A stretch of 64,000 nt of DNA from Clostridiales bacterium (GTDB taxonomy: Bacteria > Bacillota > Clostridia > Christensenellales > Aristaeellaceae). Shown here piece after piece: positions 8,683-18,063 of the stretch. The DNA is taken from NCBI GenBank assembly GCA_015056325.1, contig SVGL01000003.1:1-64000 (forward strand). Direction: 5' to 3'. The position numbers and the translations under genes are program-made. The notes beneath the pieces were generated by a model that was not told the DNA's origin, did no database searches, and saw only the letters and a list, made by a program, of their open reading frames with translations. Within the stretch, counting starts at the first letter, position 1, and each line of letters opens with the position of its first letter.

Positions 8683-10686
8683 ATGACTGTGAAGGAAATC
8701 CTCTCCCAGATGACCCTGGAAGAAAAGGCTGCGATCCTTACCGGCGCCGAGAGCATGCTGACCACCGGCGTGCCGCGCCTGGGCATTGACGGCAAGAACC
8801 TGGCAGACGGTCCCCACGGCGTGCGCAGCTACGTCCCCGGCACCAACTGTACCACTCTGCCCTCCATGTGTGCCATCGGCGCTACCTGGTCCAAGGAGGC
8901 GGCTGAGCTGGCCGGCAAGACCATGGGTCTGGACTGCATCCACCACAACAAGCAGATGATCCTGGGCCCTGGCCTGAACATCAAGCGCAATGCCCTGGGC
9001 GGCCGCAATTTTGAGTATGTGTCCGAGGATCCCATCCTGACGGGCGAGATCGCCGGCCATGTGACCAAGGGCATCGAGGATCTGGGCATCGGCACCTCCA
9101 TGAAACACTTTGCCCTGAATTCCCACGAGACCTACCGCACCGAGACCAGCGTGGAAATTGACGAGCGCACCATGCGCGAAATCTATCTGCGCGGCTTCGA
9201 GAAGGCCATCCAGATCGGCCATCCCACCAGCCTGATGTGCGCGTACAACAAGATCCACTCCCTGTGGTGCTCCGAGAACCGCAACTTGCTGACGGAGATC
9301 CTGCGCGGCGACTGGGGCTATGACGGCATGGTCGTGTCCGACTGGGGCGCGGTGCATCATGGCGCCAAGGCCGTCAAGGCCGGCCTGGATCTGCGCATGC
9401 CCGGCAACCCTGACACCATCCGTGACGTCAAGGAAGCCGTTGCCACCGGCTACATGACCATGGAAGAGGTCGACACCGCCGCCGAGCGCGTGCTGCACTT
9501 CCTGCTCAAGCCCATTCCCCAGGAGGAAAGCTACGACCGCGACGCCCAGCATGAGGCCGCCCGCAATGTTGCCCGCGAGGCCATCTGCCTCCTGCGCAAC
9601 GACCGCGACCTGCTGCCCATCACCCCCAAGAAGTACAAGCGCATCTGCGTCACCGGTGAGTACGCTGTGATGCCCTACATTAACGGCCAGGGCAGTGCCG
9701 AGGTCTTCACTGAGCCTGAGTACGTGGACACCCCCCTGGACTGCCTGCGCCGCATGCTGCCCGATGTGCAGATCGACTACTTCGATTACCTGCCCCGCAA
9801 GAAGCCAGACAAGATGCTCTGGCACTACTTCCGTGAGAAGATGCCCAATATTGAGTCCTACGACCTGGTGCTGGTGTTCACCGGCGTCGCGCCCTCGGAC
9901 GACTCCGAGCAGTTTGACCGCTCTGGCAACCAGCTGGCCGGTTATATCGAGGACGTCATGCGCAATGTCGTCTTCCACAACCCCAACTGCTGCCTGATCC
10001 TGTGCAGCGGCTCCTCCACCTTCAAGAGCCCCAAGGCGGATCTGTTCCCCGCCATCGTGCAGATGTGGCCCACCGGCGAAGGTGCGGGCCAGGCCATCGC
10101 CGATGTGCTGACCGGTGCGGTGAATCCCTCCGGCAAGCTGTCTGAGACCTTCCCCACGAAGATGCGCTCCGACATCGAGCTCTACGGCAACGGCCTGTTC
10201 CTGGAGTACACCGAGAAGTGGCGCGTGGGCTACCGCTACTACGACATGCACACGGATGAAATCTGGTTCCCCTTCGGTCACGGTCTTCACTACACCACCT
10301 TCGACTATACCAATGCCGCCGCTGTCAAGAATGACAAGGGCTGGGAGCTCTCCTTTGACCTGACCAACGCAGGCGGCATGGATGGCGCCGAGGCCGTGCA
10401 GCTCTACGTGGGCGATCCGGTGTCTACCGTGTCCAAGCCCATCAAGGAGCTCAGGCAGTTCGAGAAGGTCTTCCTCAAGGCCGGCGAGACCAAGCGCGTT
10501 GCCTTCCAGATCACCGACGAGGATCTGAGCTACTACAACGTGGCAATGCACCAGTGGGTGGTGGAGAACGGCGTGTACGACCTGTACCTGTGCGCCTCCT
10601 CCCAGGATATCCGCCTGAAGGTCTCCATTGAGTACAACGATCCCAACTCCTACTCCATGCAGAATCTGGACGCCATGATCGGCTGA
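8683..10686 (+). CDS. GH3 family beta-glucosidase
   Basis: A 667-residue glycoside hydrolase family 3 protein. The N-terminal TIM barrel shows LADGPHGVR, the substrate-binding KHFALNSHE (near residue 141) and the nucleophile Asp in VVSDWGAVHHG (near 222). The middle alpha/beta sandwich and C-terminal fibronectin-like domain (GAEAVQLYVGDP near 568) follow. It has no signal peptide and would cleave imported beta-linked oligosaccharides or glycosides in the cytoplasm. An AAAGGAG site precedes the ATG. It begins the second half of the carbohydrate cluster, followed closely by an esterase and a polygalacturonase. Confidence 0.92.
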   Translation: MTVKEILSQMTLEEKAAILTGAESMLTTGVPRLGIDGKNLADGPHGVRSYVPGTNCTTLPSMCAIGATWSKEAAELAGKTMGLDCIHHNKQMILGPGLNIKRNALGGRNFEYVSEDPILTGEIAGHVTKGIEDLGIGTSMKHFALNSHETYRTETSVEIDERTMREIYLRGFEKAIQIGHPTSLMCAYNKIHSLWCSENRNLLTEILRGDWGYDGMVVSDWGAVHHGAKAVKAGLDLRMPGNPDTIRDVKEAVATGYMTMEEVDTAAERVLHFLLKPIPQEESYDRDAQHEAARNVAREAICLLRNDRDLLPITPKKYKRICVTGEYAVMPYINGQGSAEVFTEPEYVDTPLDCLRRMLPDVQIDYFDYLPRKKPDKMLWHYFREKMPNIESYDLVLVFTGVAPSDDSEQFDRSGNQLAGYIEDVMRNVVFHNPNCCLILCSGSSTFKSPKADLFPAIVQMWPTGEGAGQAIADVLTGAVNPSGKLSETFPTKMRSDIELYGNGLFLEYTEKWRVGYRYYDMHTDEIWFPFGHGLHYTTFDYTNAAAVKNDKGWELSFDLTNAGGMDGAEAVQLYVGDPVSTVSKPIKELRQFEKVFLKAGETKRVAFQITDEDLSYYNVAMHQWVVENGVYDLYLCASSQDIRLKVSIEYNDPNSYSMQNLDAMIG

Positions 10687-10702
10687 TAAGGAGCGAAATG
10701 CT

Positions 10703-11710
10703 ATGGCAATTGATCCCCGCGTGAAGCATCAGCAGATGATGCAGGAAATCGTCCCCTCTATGCGCTGGCAGGAGGGGGAGGACGTTGCCGCCTGGCAGGA
10801 GAAGGCCCGCGCGAAGCTCCGCGAGGTGCTGGGGCTGCCCTTTGCGTCCAAGGCGGAGAACTTCCGCATTGAATGGACGAAGGAAGACGATCCCAAGTGG
10901 AATGAAATCCGCTTTGCCTTTGAATCCGAGCCCGGGCAGGACGTGGTCTGCCACCTGGTGTTGCCAAAGGCCTATGAGGGCAAGCTCCCCCTGGCCATCT
11001 GCATGCAGGGCCACGGCACGGGCATGCACATCTCCTTGGGTCGGGTGAAGTTCCCCGGTGACGAGGGGGATTTCGACGGCGACCGCGACTTTGCCGTCCA
11101 GGCGGTTGCCAAGGGCTTTGCGGCCCTGGCCATCGAGCAGCGCGCCATGGGCGAGGGAAGCCCCAACGCCAACGGCTCCCCCAACTGCAATCATCCCGCC
11201 TATCAGGCGATCCTGCTGGGCCGCACCATCATCGGCGAGCGCTGCCATGACGTGTCCTGCACCATCGATGTGGTGGAGCAGCACTTCCCCATGATCGACA
11301 TGGAGCGCATCTTCATGACCGGCAACTCCGGTGGCGGCACTACCACCATCTACGCCACCGCCCTGGATACCCGCATCAAGGCTGCCATGCCCTCCTGCGC
11401 GCTGTGCGGCTACTACGCCTCCATCGGCGCGATGCAGCACTGCCCCTGCAACTACATCCCCGGCATCATGAAGTACTTCGATATGGCTGACCTGGTTGCC
11501 ATGGCCGCGCCCCGTCCCTATGTGGCGGTGAATGGCGTGACCGACGCGTCCTTCCCCATTGAGAGCGCCAAGCAGCAGGTGAGCGACGCCCGCAAGGTCT
11601 ACGCGGCCCTGGGGGCGGAGGACAAGCTGCGCCACGTCATCGGCCCGGAAGGCCACCGCTTCTACAAGGCCCTGGCCTGGCCGGTCTTTGACGAGATCAC
11701 CGGCTGGTAA
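10703..11710 (+). CDS. Alpha/beta hydrolase (abhydrolase_7 / glucuronoyl- or acetyl-esterase-like)
   Basis: A 335-residue alpha/beta hydrolase. It has an oxyanion segment AICMQGHGTG near residue 98, a nucleophile elbow TGNSGGGTTT near residue 212, and a late His in GPEGHRFYKAL near residue 318. The long N-terminal region before the core resembles proteins annotated as acetyl-xylan esterase or dienelactone-hydrolase-like in plant-degrading bacteria. No signal peptide. AAGGAG at 10688-10693 supports the start. The 16-base gap after the GH3 gene and 18-base gap before the GH28 gene indicate co-transcription; it probably removes ester groups from imported pectin or xylan fragments. Confidence 0.8.
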   Translation: MAIDPRVKHQQMMQEIVPSMRWQEGEDVAAWQEKARAKLREVLGLPFASKAENFRIEWTKEDDPKWNEIRFAFESEPGQDVVCHLVLPKAYEGKLPLAICMQGHGTGMHISLGRVKFPGDEGDFDGDRDFAVQAVAKGFAALAIEQRAMGEGSPNANGSPNCNHPAYQAILLGRTIIGERCHDVSCTIDVVEQHFPMIDMERIFMTGNSGGGTTTIYATALDTRIKAAMPSCALCGYYASIGAMQHCPCNYIPGIMKYFDMADLVAMAAPRPYVAVNGVTDASFPIESAKQQVSDARKVYAALGAEDKLRHVIGPEGHRFYKALAWPVFDEITGW

Positions 11711-11728
11711 CGAGAGGAGAAACCCCAT

Positions 11729-13021
11729 ATGAAATTCTTCAAACCCTTTGAAATGCCCACCGGCGCGTCCATCCCGGAGCGCGAGGTCAGCATCGTTGAC
11801 TTTGGCGCCGTGCCCTGCTCCCTGACCACGGAGAGCGAGGTCGTGCCCGGCTCCGTGAAGAACACCGAGGCCATCAGGGCGGCCATCGACGCTGTGGCCT
11901 CCCAGGGCGGCGGCCGCGTCGTGTTCCCCGCCGGCAATTGGCTGACCGGCCCCATCCACTTCAAGTCGGGTGTGGAAATTCACCTGGAGAAGGGCTGCGA
12001 GGTCTTCTTCTCCACCGACAAGGCGGATTACCTGCCCGCCGTGTTCACCCTTTACGAGGGCATGCGCTGCTACACCTACTCCGCCCAGCTCTACGCCCAC
12101 GAGTGCCATGACATCGCCATCACCGGCGAGGGCACCTTCAATGGTCAGGGCTTTGTGTGGTGGTATCTGATTGCCATGTACCGCGAGGGCATCGAGGACA
12201 TGTACCAGAAGGGTCAACAGCACATTCCCCCGGAGGAACGCGTGTACGATACCCCCGAGCGCGGTGTGCGTCCGGGCCTGCTGCACTTCGTGGACTGCCA
12301 GAACGTGTTGATCGAGGGCTGCACCTTCAAGTTCAGCCCCTTCTGGACCGTCCATCCCACCTGGTGCGAGAACATCATCATCCGCAACATCAAGGTGCTC
12401 AACCCCTATGACCATGCCCCCAACACCGATGGCTGCAACTTCGAGGGCTGCAAGCGCGGTCTGCTGGACGGCATCTGGGTGGATACCGGCGACGACGCAG
12501 TGTGCCTCAAGTCCGGCCGTGACGAGGATGGCCGCGTGTGCGCCCGTCCCTGCCAGGATATCATCATCCGCAACCTGACCGCCAACCGCAGCCACGGCGG
12601 CATCACCATCGGCTCGGAGATGTCCGGCGGCGTGAGCAACATCTACATCGAGAACTGCAAGTTCCTCAAGAACTTCATCGGCATCTGGATCAAGACTGCT
12701 CCCACCCGCGGCGGCTATGTGCGCAACATCGAGTACCACAATATCGAGGTCGCCAAGCTCTGGCGCGAGGGCATCTGCTTCACCATGGGCTACGCCGGCG
12801 ACGGCTACGATCCCAAGGACGCCCCCACCATGCCCGTGATCGAGAACATTCTGGTGGATGGCTTCAAGGTGGAGGGTTCCAGCGTGGCGGTGCAGATCGA
12901 GGGCATCAAGGGCTTCCCCATGCGCTCCATCTATCTCAAGGATGTGGACGCCAAGGGCGGCGTCAACGTCCAGACCGCCCATGTGTCCAACCTCTGCATG
13001 GAGAATGTCAGCTTCGAATAA
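11729..13021 (+). CDS. GH28 family polygalacturonase / exo-galacturonidase
   Basis: A 430-residue right-handed beta-helix enzyme of glycoside hydrolase family 28. The diagnostic GH28 sites are all present: NTDGCN near residue 231, the paired Asp of DTGDDAVCLKSG near 251-260, RSHGGITIGSE near 290, and IKTAPTRGG near 322 at the usual RIK position. No signal peptide is visible, so it likely acts on imported oligogalacturonides from their ends rather than on whole pectin. GAGAGGAG lies just upstream of the ATG. Together with GH3, two esterases and hydroxyacid enzymes it points to a pectin- or rhamnogalacturonan-derived substrate. Confidence 0.92.
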   Translation: MKFFKPFEMPTGASIPEREVSIVDFGAVPCSLTTESEVVPGSVKNTEAIRAAIDAVASQGGGRVVFPAGNWLTGPIHFKSGVEIHLEKGCEVFFSTDKADYLPAVFTLYEGMRCYTYSAQLYAHECHDIAITGEGTFNGQGFVWWYLIAMYREGIEDMYQKGQQHIPPEERVYDTPERGVRPGLLHFVDCQNVLIEGCTFKFSPFWTVHPTWCENIIIRNIKVLNPYDHAPNTDGCNFEGCKRGLLDGIWVDTGDDAVCLKSGRDEDGRVCARPCQDIIIRNLTANRSHGGITIGSEMSGGVSNIYIENCKFLKNFIGIWIKTAPTRGGYVRNIEYHNIEVAKLWREGICFTMGYAGDGYDPKDAPTMPVIENILVDGFKVEGSSVAVQIEGIKGFPMRSIYLKDVDAKGGVNVQTAHVSNLCMENVSFE

Positions 13022-13026
13022 ATCCT

Positions 13027-13075
13027 TCCTGCCCGGAGGCTGCCAAGCGCGGTTCTCCGGGCTGTTTGCATGTGT
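13027..13075 (+). terminator. Hairpin after the GH28 gene, weak terminator
   Basis: The arms GCCCGGAG and CTCCGGGC can pair over 8 bp around a 16-base loop, followed by TGTTTG rather than a clean U run. It may partly stop transcription between the GH28 and PHP genes, or stabilise the 3' end of the polygalacturonase message. Confidence 0.4.
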
Positions 13076-13151
13076 CGGAAGGATTCCCGGCAACGACTGT
13101 CGAATACTTCATGCAGCTTCATCCGATTACAACTGCATCAGGAGGAATACC

Positions 13152-14081
13152 ATGCGCATCCAGCAAGCCGCATTCGCCAAGGGAAAGCCCTTCCTCAAGG
13201 GCGCGCTGCACTGCCACACCACCCGCTCCGACGGCAGGGGCACGCCGGAGGAGGTCATCCGCCTTCACCATGAAAACGGCTATCACTTCATGGCCCTTAC
13301 GGATCACAACATCGTCAACCACATCAACCATTGCCCCGACGTGCCCATGACGATGCTTTCCGGTATCGAGCGGGACTTCGGACTGCCGGGCCGCGCGTTT
13401 GACAAGCCCCACTGCGTCCATGTGGTGGGCCTGGGCGTGCCCCATGACTCCGCTGCACCCGGGCAGGACTTCCGGCCTGAGTGGGCCGGACGCGGCGAAA
13501 ATGCCGCCGATGCCCAGGGGATGATCGACGAGATGCACGCCTGGAACATGAAGACCATCTACGCCCACCCGGAATGGAGCGGCACCACCTACCGGGACTA
13601 TGGCGTGCTGAAGGGCAACTTCGCCCAGGAGGTCTGGAACACCGGCTGCGTGATGGACAACAACCAGGACGTCAACGCTCCCTACTGGGACGAGGCCATC
13701 GACGACGGCCAGCGGGTCTTCGGCGTGGCGACGGACGACGGCCATTCCATGGATCAGCACTGCAAGGGCTGGGTGATGGTCAGCGCGGACAACGATGCCG
13801 CCAGCATCCTTGACGCTCTGGAGAAGGGCGAGTTCTACGCCTCCTGCGGCCCGGAGATCCGCGACTTCTACGTGGAGGACGGCGTGGTGCACATCGAGTG
13901 CAGCGAGGCAGCGTCCATCCACTTCGTGTCCCTGCGGTATCCGCTGCCCTGCTGGCGCGATCCCGAGGGAAAAATGACCCATGCGGAGTGCAAGGTGCCG
14001 GAAAACCTGAAGTACATCCGCGTCTGCGTGACGGACAAGGAAGGCCGCTTCGCCTGGACAAACCCCATCTTCTTCCGCTGA
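13152..14081 (+). CDS. PHP-domain metal-dependent hydrolase
   Basis: A 309-residue protein with the PHP metal-binding signatures: ALHCHTTRSDGRGTPEEV near residue 18, MALTDHNIVN near 45, a mid-protein YAHPEWSG and a late VATDDGHS, which supply the His/Asp set for two or three metal ions. Family members are phosphoesterases. Here the target is probably a small phosphorylated or phosphodiester metabolite, but sequence does not decide it. The true start is the ATG at 13152 with AGGAGGAA upstream; the longer open frame before it is GH28 tail and spacer. Last gene of the cluster, ahead of a bidirectional terminator. Confidence 0.8.
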   Translation: MRIQQAAFAKGKPFLKGALHCHTTRSDGRGTPEEVIRLHHENGYHFMALTDHNIVNHINHCPDVPMTMLSGIERDFGLPGRAFDKPHCVHVVGLGVPHDSAAPGQDFRPEWAGRGENAADAQGMIDEMHAWNMKTIYAHPEWSGTTYRDYGVLKGNFAQEVWNTGCVMDNNQDVNAPYWDEAIDDGQRVFGVATDDGHSMDQHCKGWVMVSADNDAASILDALEKGEFYASCGPEIRDFYVEDGVVHIECSEAASIHFVSLRYPLPCWRDPEGKMTHAECKVPENLKYIRVCVTDKEGRFAWTNPIFFR

Positions 14082-14092
14082 GCCCAAAAGAA

Positions 14093-14126
14093 AAGTCCCG
14101 GAAGGCCGTGCTGGCTTTCCGGGATT
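14093..14126. terminator. Bidirectional terminator between convergent genes
   Basis: TCCCGGAA and TTTCCGGGA pair around GGCCGTGCTGG. A T run follows on the + side and an A-rich run (AAAAGAAAA) precedes it, so it works in both directions. It separates the carbohydrate cluster from the convergent Leu T-box operon. Confidence 0.85.
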
Positions 14127-14136
14127 TTTGATTGCG

Positions 14137-16641
14137 TTATGCGTTGCAGAACTTCTTCTGCGCTTCCTCGCGCATCTTGTATTTGAGGATCTTGCCGGCG
14201 GCGTTCATGGGGAAGGAATCCACGAAGTCCACATACTTGGGCACCTTGTGCTTGGCCATGTGGGAGAGGACGTAGGCCTTCATCTCCTCGATGGTCATGG
14301 TTTCGCCGTCCTTGAGGATAATGCAGGCGCAGATCTCCTCGCCGTACTGCTTGTCAGGTACGCCGATGACCTGCACGTCCTGCACCTTGGGGTGGGTGTA
14401 GATGAACTCCTCGATCTCCTTGGGATAGATGTTCTCGCCGCCGCGGATAATCATGTCCTTGAGTCGGCCGGTGATCATGTAGTTGCCCTCGGGGGTGCGG
14501 CAGGCCAGGTCGCCGGAGTGGAGCCAGCCGTCCTTGTCGATGGCGGCGGCGGTGGCCTCGGGCATCTTGTAGTAGCCCTTCATCACGTTGTAGCCCCGGG
14601 CGACGAATTCACCGTTGACATTGTCCGGGCAGTCCAGACCGGTTTCGGGGTCGATGACCTTGCACTCCACATGGGGGAAGGCAAAGCCAACCGTGTCGCA
14701 GCGCTCGTCCAGGCTCTGGGTGACTTCGCCCATCGTGCAGCCGGGGGAGGCCTCTGTCTGGCCGTACACGGAGAGGATGCAGCGCATGTTCATCTCATCC
14801 GGGCGGGCGGCACGGCGCATGAGCTCCGGCGGGCAGCCTGCGCCGGCCATGATGCCCGTGCGCATGTGGGAGAAATCCGTCTTGCGGTAGTCCGGGTGGT
14901 TGAACATGGCGATGAACATGGTCGGCACGCCGTTGAAGCAGGTGATGCGCTCCTGATTGATGCAGGCCAGGCTGTTCTTGGCGGAGAAGTAGGGCATGGG
15001 GCAGATGGTCGCGCCGTGGGTCATGGAGGCGGTCATCGAAAGAACCATGCCGAAGCAGTGGAACATGGGCACCTGGATCATCATGCGGTCGGCGGTGGAC
15101 AGGTCAAGCCGGTCGCCGATGCACTTGCCGTTGTTGACCACGCTGTGGTGGGTCAGCATTACGCCCTTGGGGAAGCCGGTGGTGCCGGAGGTGTACTGCA
15201 TGTTGCACACATCGTGGATGTCCACCTTGGCGGCCATGCGGGTGACGGTCTCCATGGGGACGGAAGAGGCGCGGTCCATCATCTGCTCCCAGGTGAGGCA
15301 GCCGGGCATCCTGAAGCCCACAGTCACCACATTGCGCAGGAAGGGGAGCTTGCGGGCATGCAGCGGTGCGCCGGGGGTGGTGGCGGCCAGCTCCGGGCAC
15401 AGCTCCTGGATGATCTGCGCGTAGGGGGAATCCTGGCAGGACTCGATCATCACCAGGGTGTGGGTGTCGCTCTGGCGCAGCAGGTATTCTGCCTCGTGGA
15501 TCTTGTAGGCGGTGTTGACGGTGACGAGGATCGCGCCGATCTTGGTCGCCGCCCAGAAGGAAATGAACCAGGCGGGGATATTCGTCGCCCAGACGGCTAC
15601 CTTGGTGCCCGCTGTCACGCCCATGGACACAAACGCGCGGGCGCAGGCGTCCACATCATCGCGGAACTGGGCGTAGGTGCGGGTGTAATCAAGGGTAGTG
15701 TACTTGAAGGCGTACTGGTCAGGGAATTCCTCTACCATGCGGTCCAGCACCTGGGAGAAGGTCAGCGAAATCAGGCTCTCTTTTTCCCAGACGAAATTGC
15801 CGGTGTGGGCGTAGTTGTAGTACAGGGACTTCGTCTCCTCCTTCTTGCCGATGGAGGAAATGGTGTTGATGAAGTGGGACATGATGATGGTCAGGTCGTT
15901 GAGCTCGTCCAGCCAGCGGGGATCCCACTCCAGGGAGATAAAGCCGTCGTAGTTGACCGAGTGCAGTGCGTTGACCATCTGCTCCAGGGGCATGTCGCCC
16001 TCGCCGACGAGCTGGTAAACTTGGGTGCCGTCGGGGTTCTTGGCGGCGTCCTTGATGTGCACGTGGCGGATGTACGCGCCCAGGTTGGTGATGGACGTCT
16101 GGCTGGATTCACCCTGCAGCAGGTGGGTCTCATGCATGTCCCACAGGGCGGCCAGGTTGTCAGAGGCGTAGCTGTCCAGCAGGTCGCGCAGCAGGGCGGT
16201 GTCCGCATAGGAGCCCATGGTCTCGATCAGCAGCACCACATGGCTGCTTTCTGCCTTGGGCAGGGCGTAGGCCAGCACCCTGCGGACGGTCTCTTCGCAG
16301 CAAGCGTCCTTGCCCAGCGTGGTGTGCAACCGGACATAGGGGGCCTTGAGGCGCACTGCGGCCTCGATGCAGTCGTCGATCTCCGCCGTGATGCGGTCAT
16401 AGGCGGCTTCATCCGCGATATCCGCGGTGGTGTTGATGCAGGGGATGGACAGCTTGCGGTCAAACAGCGCGCGATAGGTGGCCGCGCCGGCCTGCTTGTC
16501 TGCAGGGCAGCCTTTCTCCGCCATGGCAGGGGAGAAGAGGTTGTGGATCTCGATGCCCTCAAAGGCCAGATCGGCGGCGGTATCTACGAACTCCTGCCAG
16601 GATACGCCGTGCCAGCCCTTGGTCGAAAATGAGAATCTCAT
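14137..16641 (-). CDS. Fusion of a TIM-barrel sugar-isomerase-like domain and an AMP-forming acyl-CoA synthetase
   Basis: The 834-residue product joins two complete enzymes. Residues 1 to about 270 form a xylose-isomerase-like (AP endonuclease 2 superfamily) barrel with candidate metal ligands in IETMGS, DMHETH, HVHIKD and SLEWDP. Residues about 280-834 are an acyl-adenylate-forming synthetase with the P-loop YTSGTTGFPKG, YGQTEASPG, SGDLAC, GRLKDMIIRGGENIYPKEIE and the catalytic-lysine end AAGKILKYKMREEA. The ATG overlaps the stop of the upstream LeuA-like gene (ATGA), with GAGGAG inside that gene as binding site. It sits under a Leu-type T-box, so isovalerate or another leucine-related acid is the favoured substrate by inference. 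The barrel's function is unknown. Confidence 0.88.
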   Translation of the reverse strand: MRFSFSTKGWHGVSWQEFVDTAADLAFEGIEIHNLFSPAMAEKGCPADKQAGAATYRALFDRKLSIPCINTTADIADEAAYDRITAEIDDCIEAAVRLKAPYVRLHTTLGKDACCEETVRRVLAYALPKAESSHVVLLIETMGSYADTALLRDLLDSYASDNLAALWDMHETHLLQGESSQTSITNLGAYIRHVHIKDAAKNPDGTQVYQLVGEGDMPLEQMVNALHSVNYDGFISLEWDPRWLDELNDLTIIMSHFINTISSIGKKEETKSLYYNYAHTGNFVWEKESLISLTFSQVLDRMVEEFPDQYAFKYTTLDYTRTYAQFRDDVDACARAFVSMGVTAGTKVAVWATNIPAWFISFWAATKIGAILVTVNTAYKIHEAEYLLRQSDTHTLVMIESCQDSPYAQIIQELCPELAATTPGAPLHARKLPFLRNVVTVGFRMPGCLTWEQMMDRASSVPMETVTRMAAKVDIHDVCNMQYTSGTTGFPKGVMLTHHSVVNNGKCIGDRLDLSTADRMMIQVPMFHCFGMVLSMTASMTHGATICPMPYFSAKNSLACINQERITCFNGVPTMFIAMFNHPDYRKTDFSHMRTGIMAGAGCPPELMRRAARPDEMNMRCILSVYGQTEASPGCTMGEVTQSLDERCDTVGFAFPHVECKVIDPETGLDCPDNVNGEFVARGYNVMKGYYKMPEATAAAIDKDGWLHSGDLACRTPEGNYMITGRLKDMIIRGGENIYPKEIEEFIYTHPKVQDVQVIGVPDKQYGEEICACIILKDGETMTIEEMKAYVLSHMAKHKVPKYVDFVDSFPMNAAGKILKYKMREEAQKKFCNA

Positions 16642-18038
16642 GCTTCATTCTCCTCGTAAACGATCTTGTTCATTGCGCCCAGATACGCGCGGATGGCGGC
16701 GCCGATGATGTCGGTGGATACGCCGCTGCCGGAATAGAGACGGCCGTCGTAGCGGAGCTTGACGATGGCGCGGCCGATGGCCTCCTTGCCCTCGGTGACG
16801 GCGTCGATGCGGAAGTCCTCCAGCTCATAATGGCGGCCGGTGACTTGCTCGATGGCCTTGAAGGCGGCGTCGATGGGGCCGTCGCCAAAGGAGATGCCCT
16901 CGATGGTCGCCCCGTCCTTCTCCAGCCGCACCGACGCGGTGGAGGTGATGATGTTGCCGGAGTTGATGACGAAGCTCTGTAGCTGATAGGCGGCGGGCAC
17001 CTGCATCGCACTGGCGGCGACGATGGCGTCCAGCTCCTTGGCGGTGACGGAGCGCTTGGCGGCCAGGGTCAGGAACTCCTCGTACACGCGCACCATGTCG
17101 TCATCGGTGAGCTCGTAGCCCAGCTTGCGCACGGCGTCAGCAATGGCGGTGAGGGAATCGCCTGCGTCGTAGGTCACGCCCTCGTCGGAGCTGGCGGTGC
17201 TGCCGGGGGCCTCGGGAGCCTCCGTGCCCAGCAGATTCAGGATGCGGCCCACCGTGCGCTCCAGCTCGGTGATGCGAGCGGTGGTGTACAGCCCGATGGA
17301 TTCGCCGCGAACCTTCAAAATGTGGCAGATGGTGGACAGCTTCGGGGACTGGCTGCCGATAAAGCAGGTCTTCACGCCTGCTGCGCCCAGGTTGAATGCC
17401 TTTACGGCGCTGGCGCCGGCCAGCTCCATGGCGTCGTTGCAGGAGACCTTGATGAAGGCGTCCTTCATTTCCGGCACGTTCTCATACAGCGTGGCCAGGA
17501 AGGCGGCGAACTCGTCCGGCAGCAGCACACCGGCGGTGTCGCACAGGGTAATGGCGGACGCGCCGCTGGCAATGGCAATTCGGATGGCCTCGCACAGGAA
17601 TTCGCTCTCGGCACGGGTCGCGTCCTGGAAGCTGATCTCCACGTCCCTGCACAGGGCGGCGCAGTGCTTCACCTGGGCCTCGATGGCGGCGAGCATCTGC
17701 GGAGGCTTCTTGCGGGCGATGTACTCCATCTGCACGCTGGAGATGGGCGCGTCGATCACCAGGCGGGGACGGCGGGCCTTTTCAAGGGCCTTCCAGGCGG
17801 CGTCAGCCTCCTCGGCGGTCAGGCCGGCAGGCTGGGCCAGCGTGGTGTTTGTGATTACGCTGCACAGCGTCTTGACGAAGATGCTGTCCGCCTTGCTGCC
17901 GGAGAGCACGGGCAGCTCCAGGGCGCTGATGTTGAGCTTGTCCAGGAGCTTGGCCAGCTCCACGCGCTCCTTGAAGCCCAGCAGGCGGTTCTCCGCCGCC
18001 CGGCGCAGCGTCATGTCGGTGATGCAGATCTTCTTCAT
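16638..18038 (-). CDS. LeuA-like protein lacking catalytic metal ligands, regulatory domain retained
   Basis: A 466-residue protein aligned by eye with 2-isopropylmalate synthase over its whole length. The barrel start reads TDMTLRRAAENR where LeuA has DTTLRDGEQ, so the metal-binding Asp is Arg. The HTHDDLGLA motif is replaced by VSCNDAMELA, removing both metal-binding His. The NGIGERAGN segment has become FIGSQSPKL. In contrast, the C-terminal LeuA dimer/regulatory domain is well kept (LQSFVINSGN, GDGPIDAAFKAIE, DAVTEGKEAIGRA, STDIIGAAIRAYL). It is therefore probably a leucine-sensing or regulatory pseudoenzyme rather than a synthase. A Leu T-box lies upstream, and the acyl-CoA synthetase fusion follows in a 4-base overlap. 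Confidence 0.8.
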   Translation of the reverse strand: MKKICITDMTLRRAAENRLLGFKERVELAKLLDKLNISALELPVLSGSKADSIFVKTLCSVITNTTLAQPAGLTAEEADAAWKALEKARRPRLVIDAPISSVQMEYIARKKPPQMLAAIEAQVKHCAALCRDVEISFQDATRAESEFLCEAIRIAIASGASAITLCDTAGVLLPDEFAAFLATLYENVPEMKDAFIKVSCNDAMELAGASAVKAFNLGAAGVKTCFIGSQSPKLSTICHILKVRGESIGLYTTARITELERTVGRILNLLGTEAPEAPGSTASSDEGVTYDAGDSLTAIADAVRKLGYELTDDDMVRVYEEFLTLAAKRSVTAKELDAIVAASAMQVPAAYQLQSFVINSGNIITSTASVRLEKDGATIEGISFGDGPIDAAFKAIEQVTGRHYELEDFRIDAVTEGKEAIGRAIVKLRYDGRLYSGSGVSTDIIGAAIRAYLGAMNKIVYEENEA

Positions 18039-18063
18039 GGTTCGTCCGTCCTTTCCGATATAA

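Noticed and set aside
14128-16632. Open frame of 834 codons on the + strand opposite the TIM-barrel/synthetase gene
   Set aside because: The minus-strand product carries two recognisable enzyme domains; the + strand product has no motif and no start signal.
16638-18038. Calling this gene an active 2-isopropylmalate synthase (leuA)
   Set aside because: The metal-binding Asp and both His are replaced, so catalysis as a normal LeuA is unlikely despite full-length similarity.
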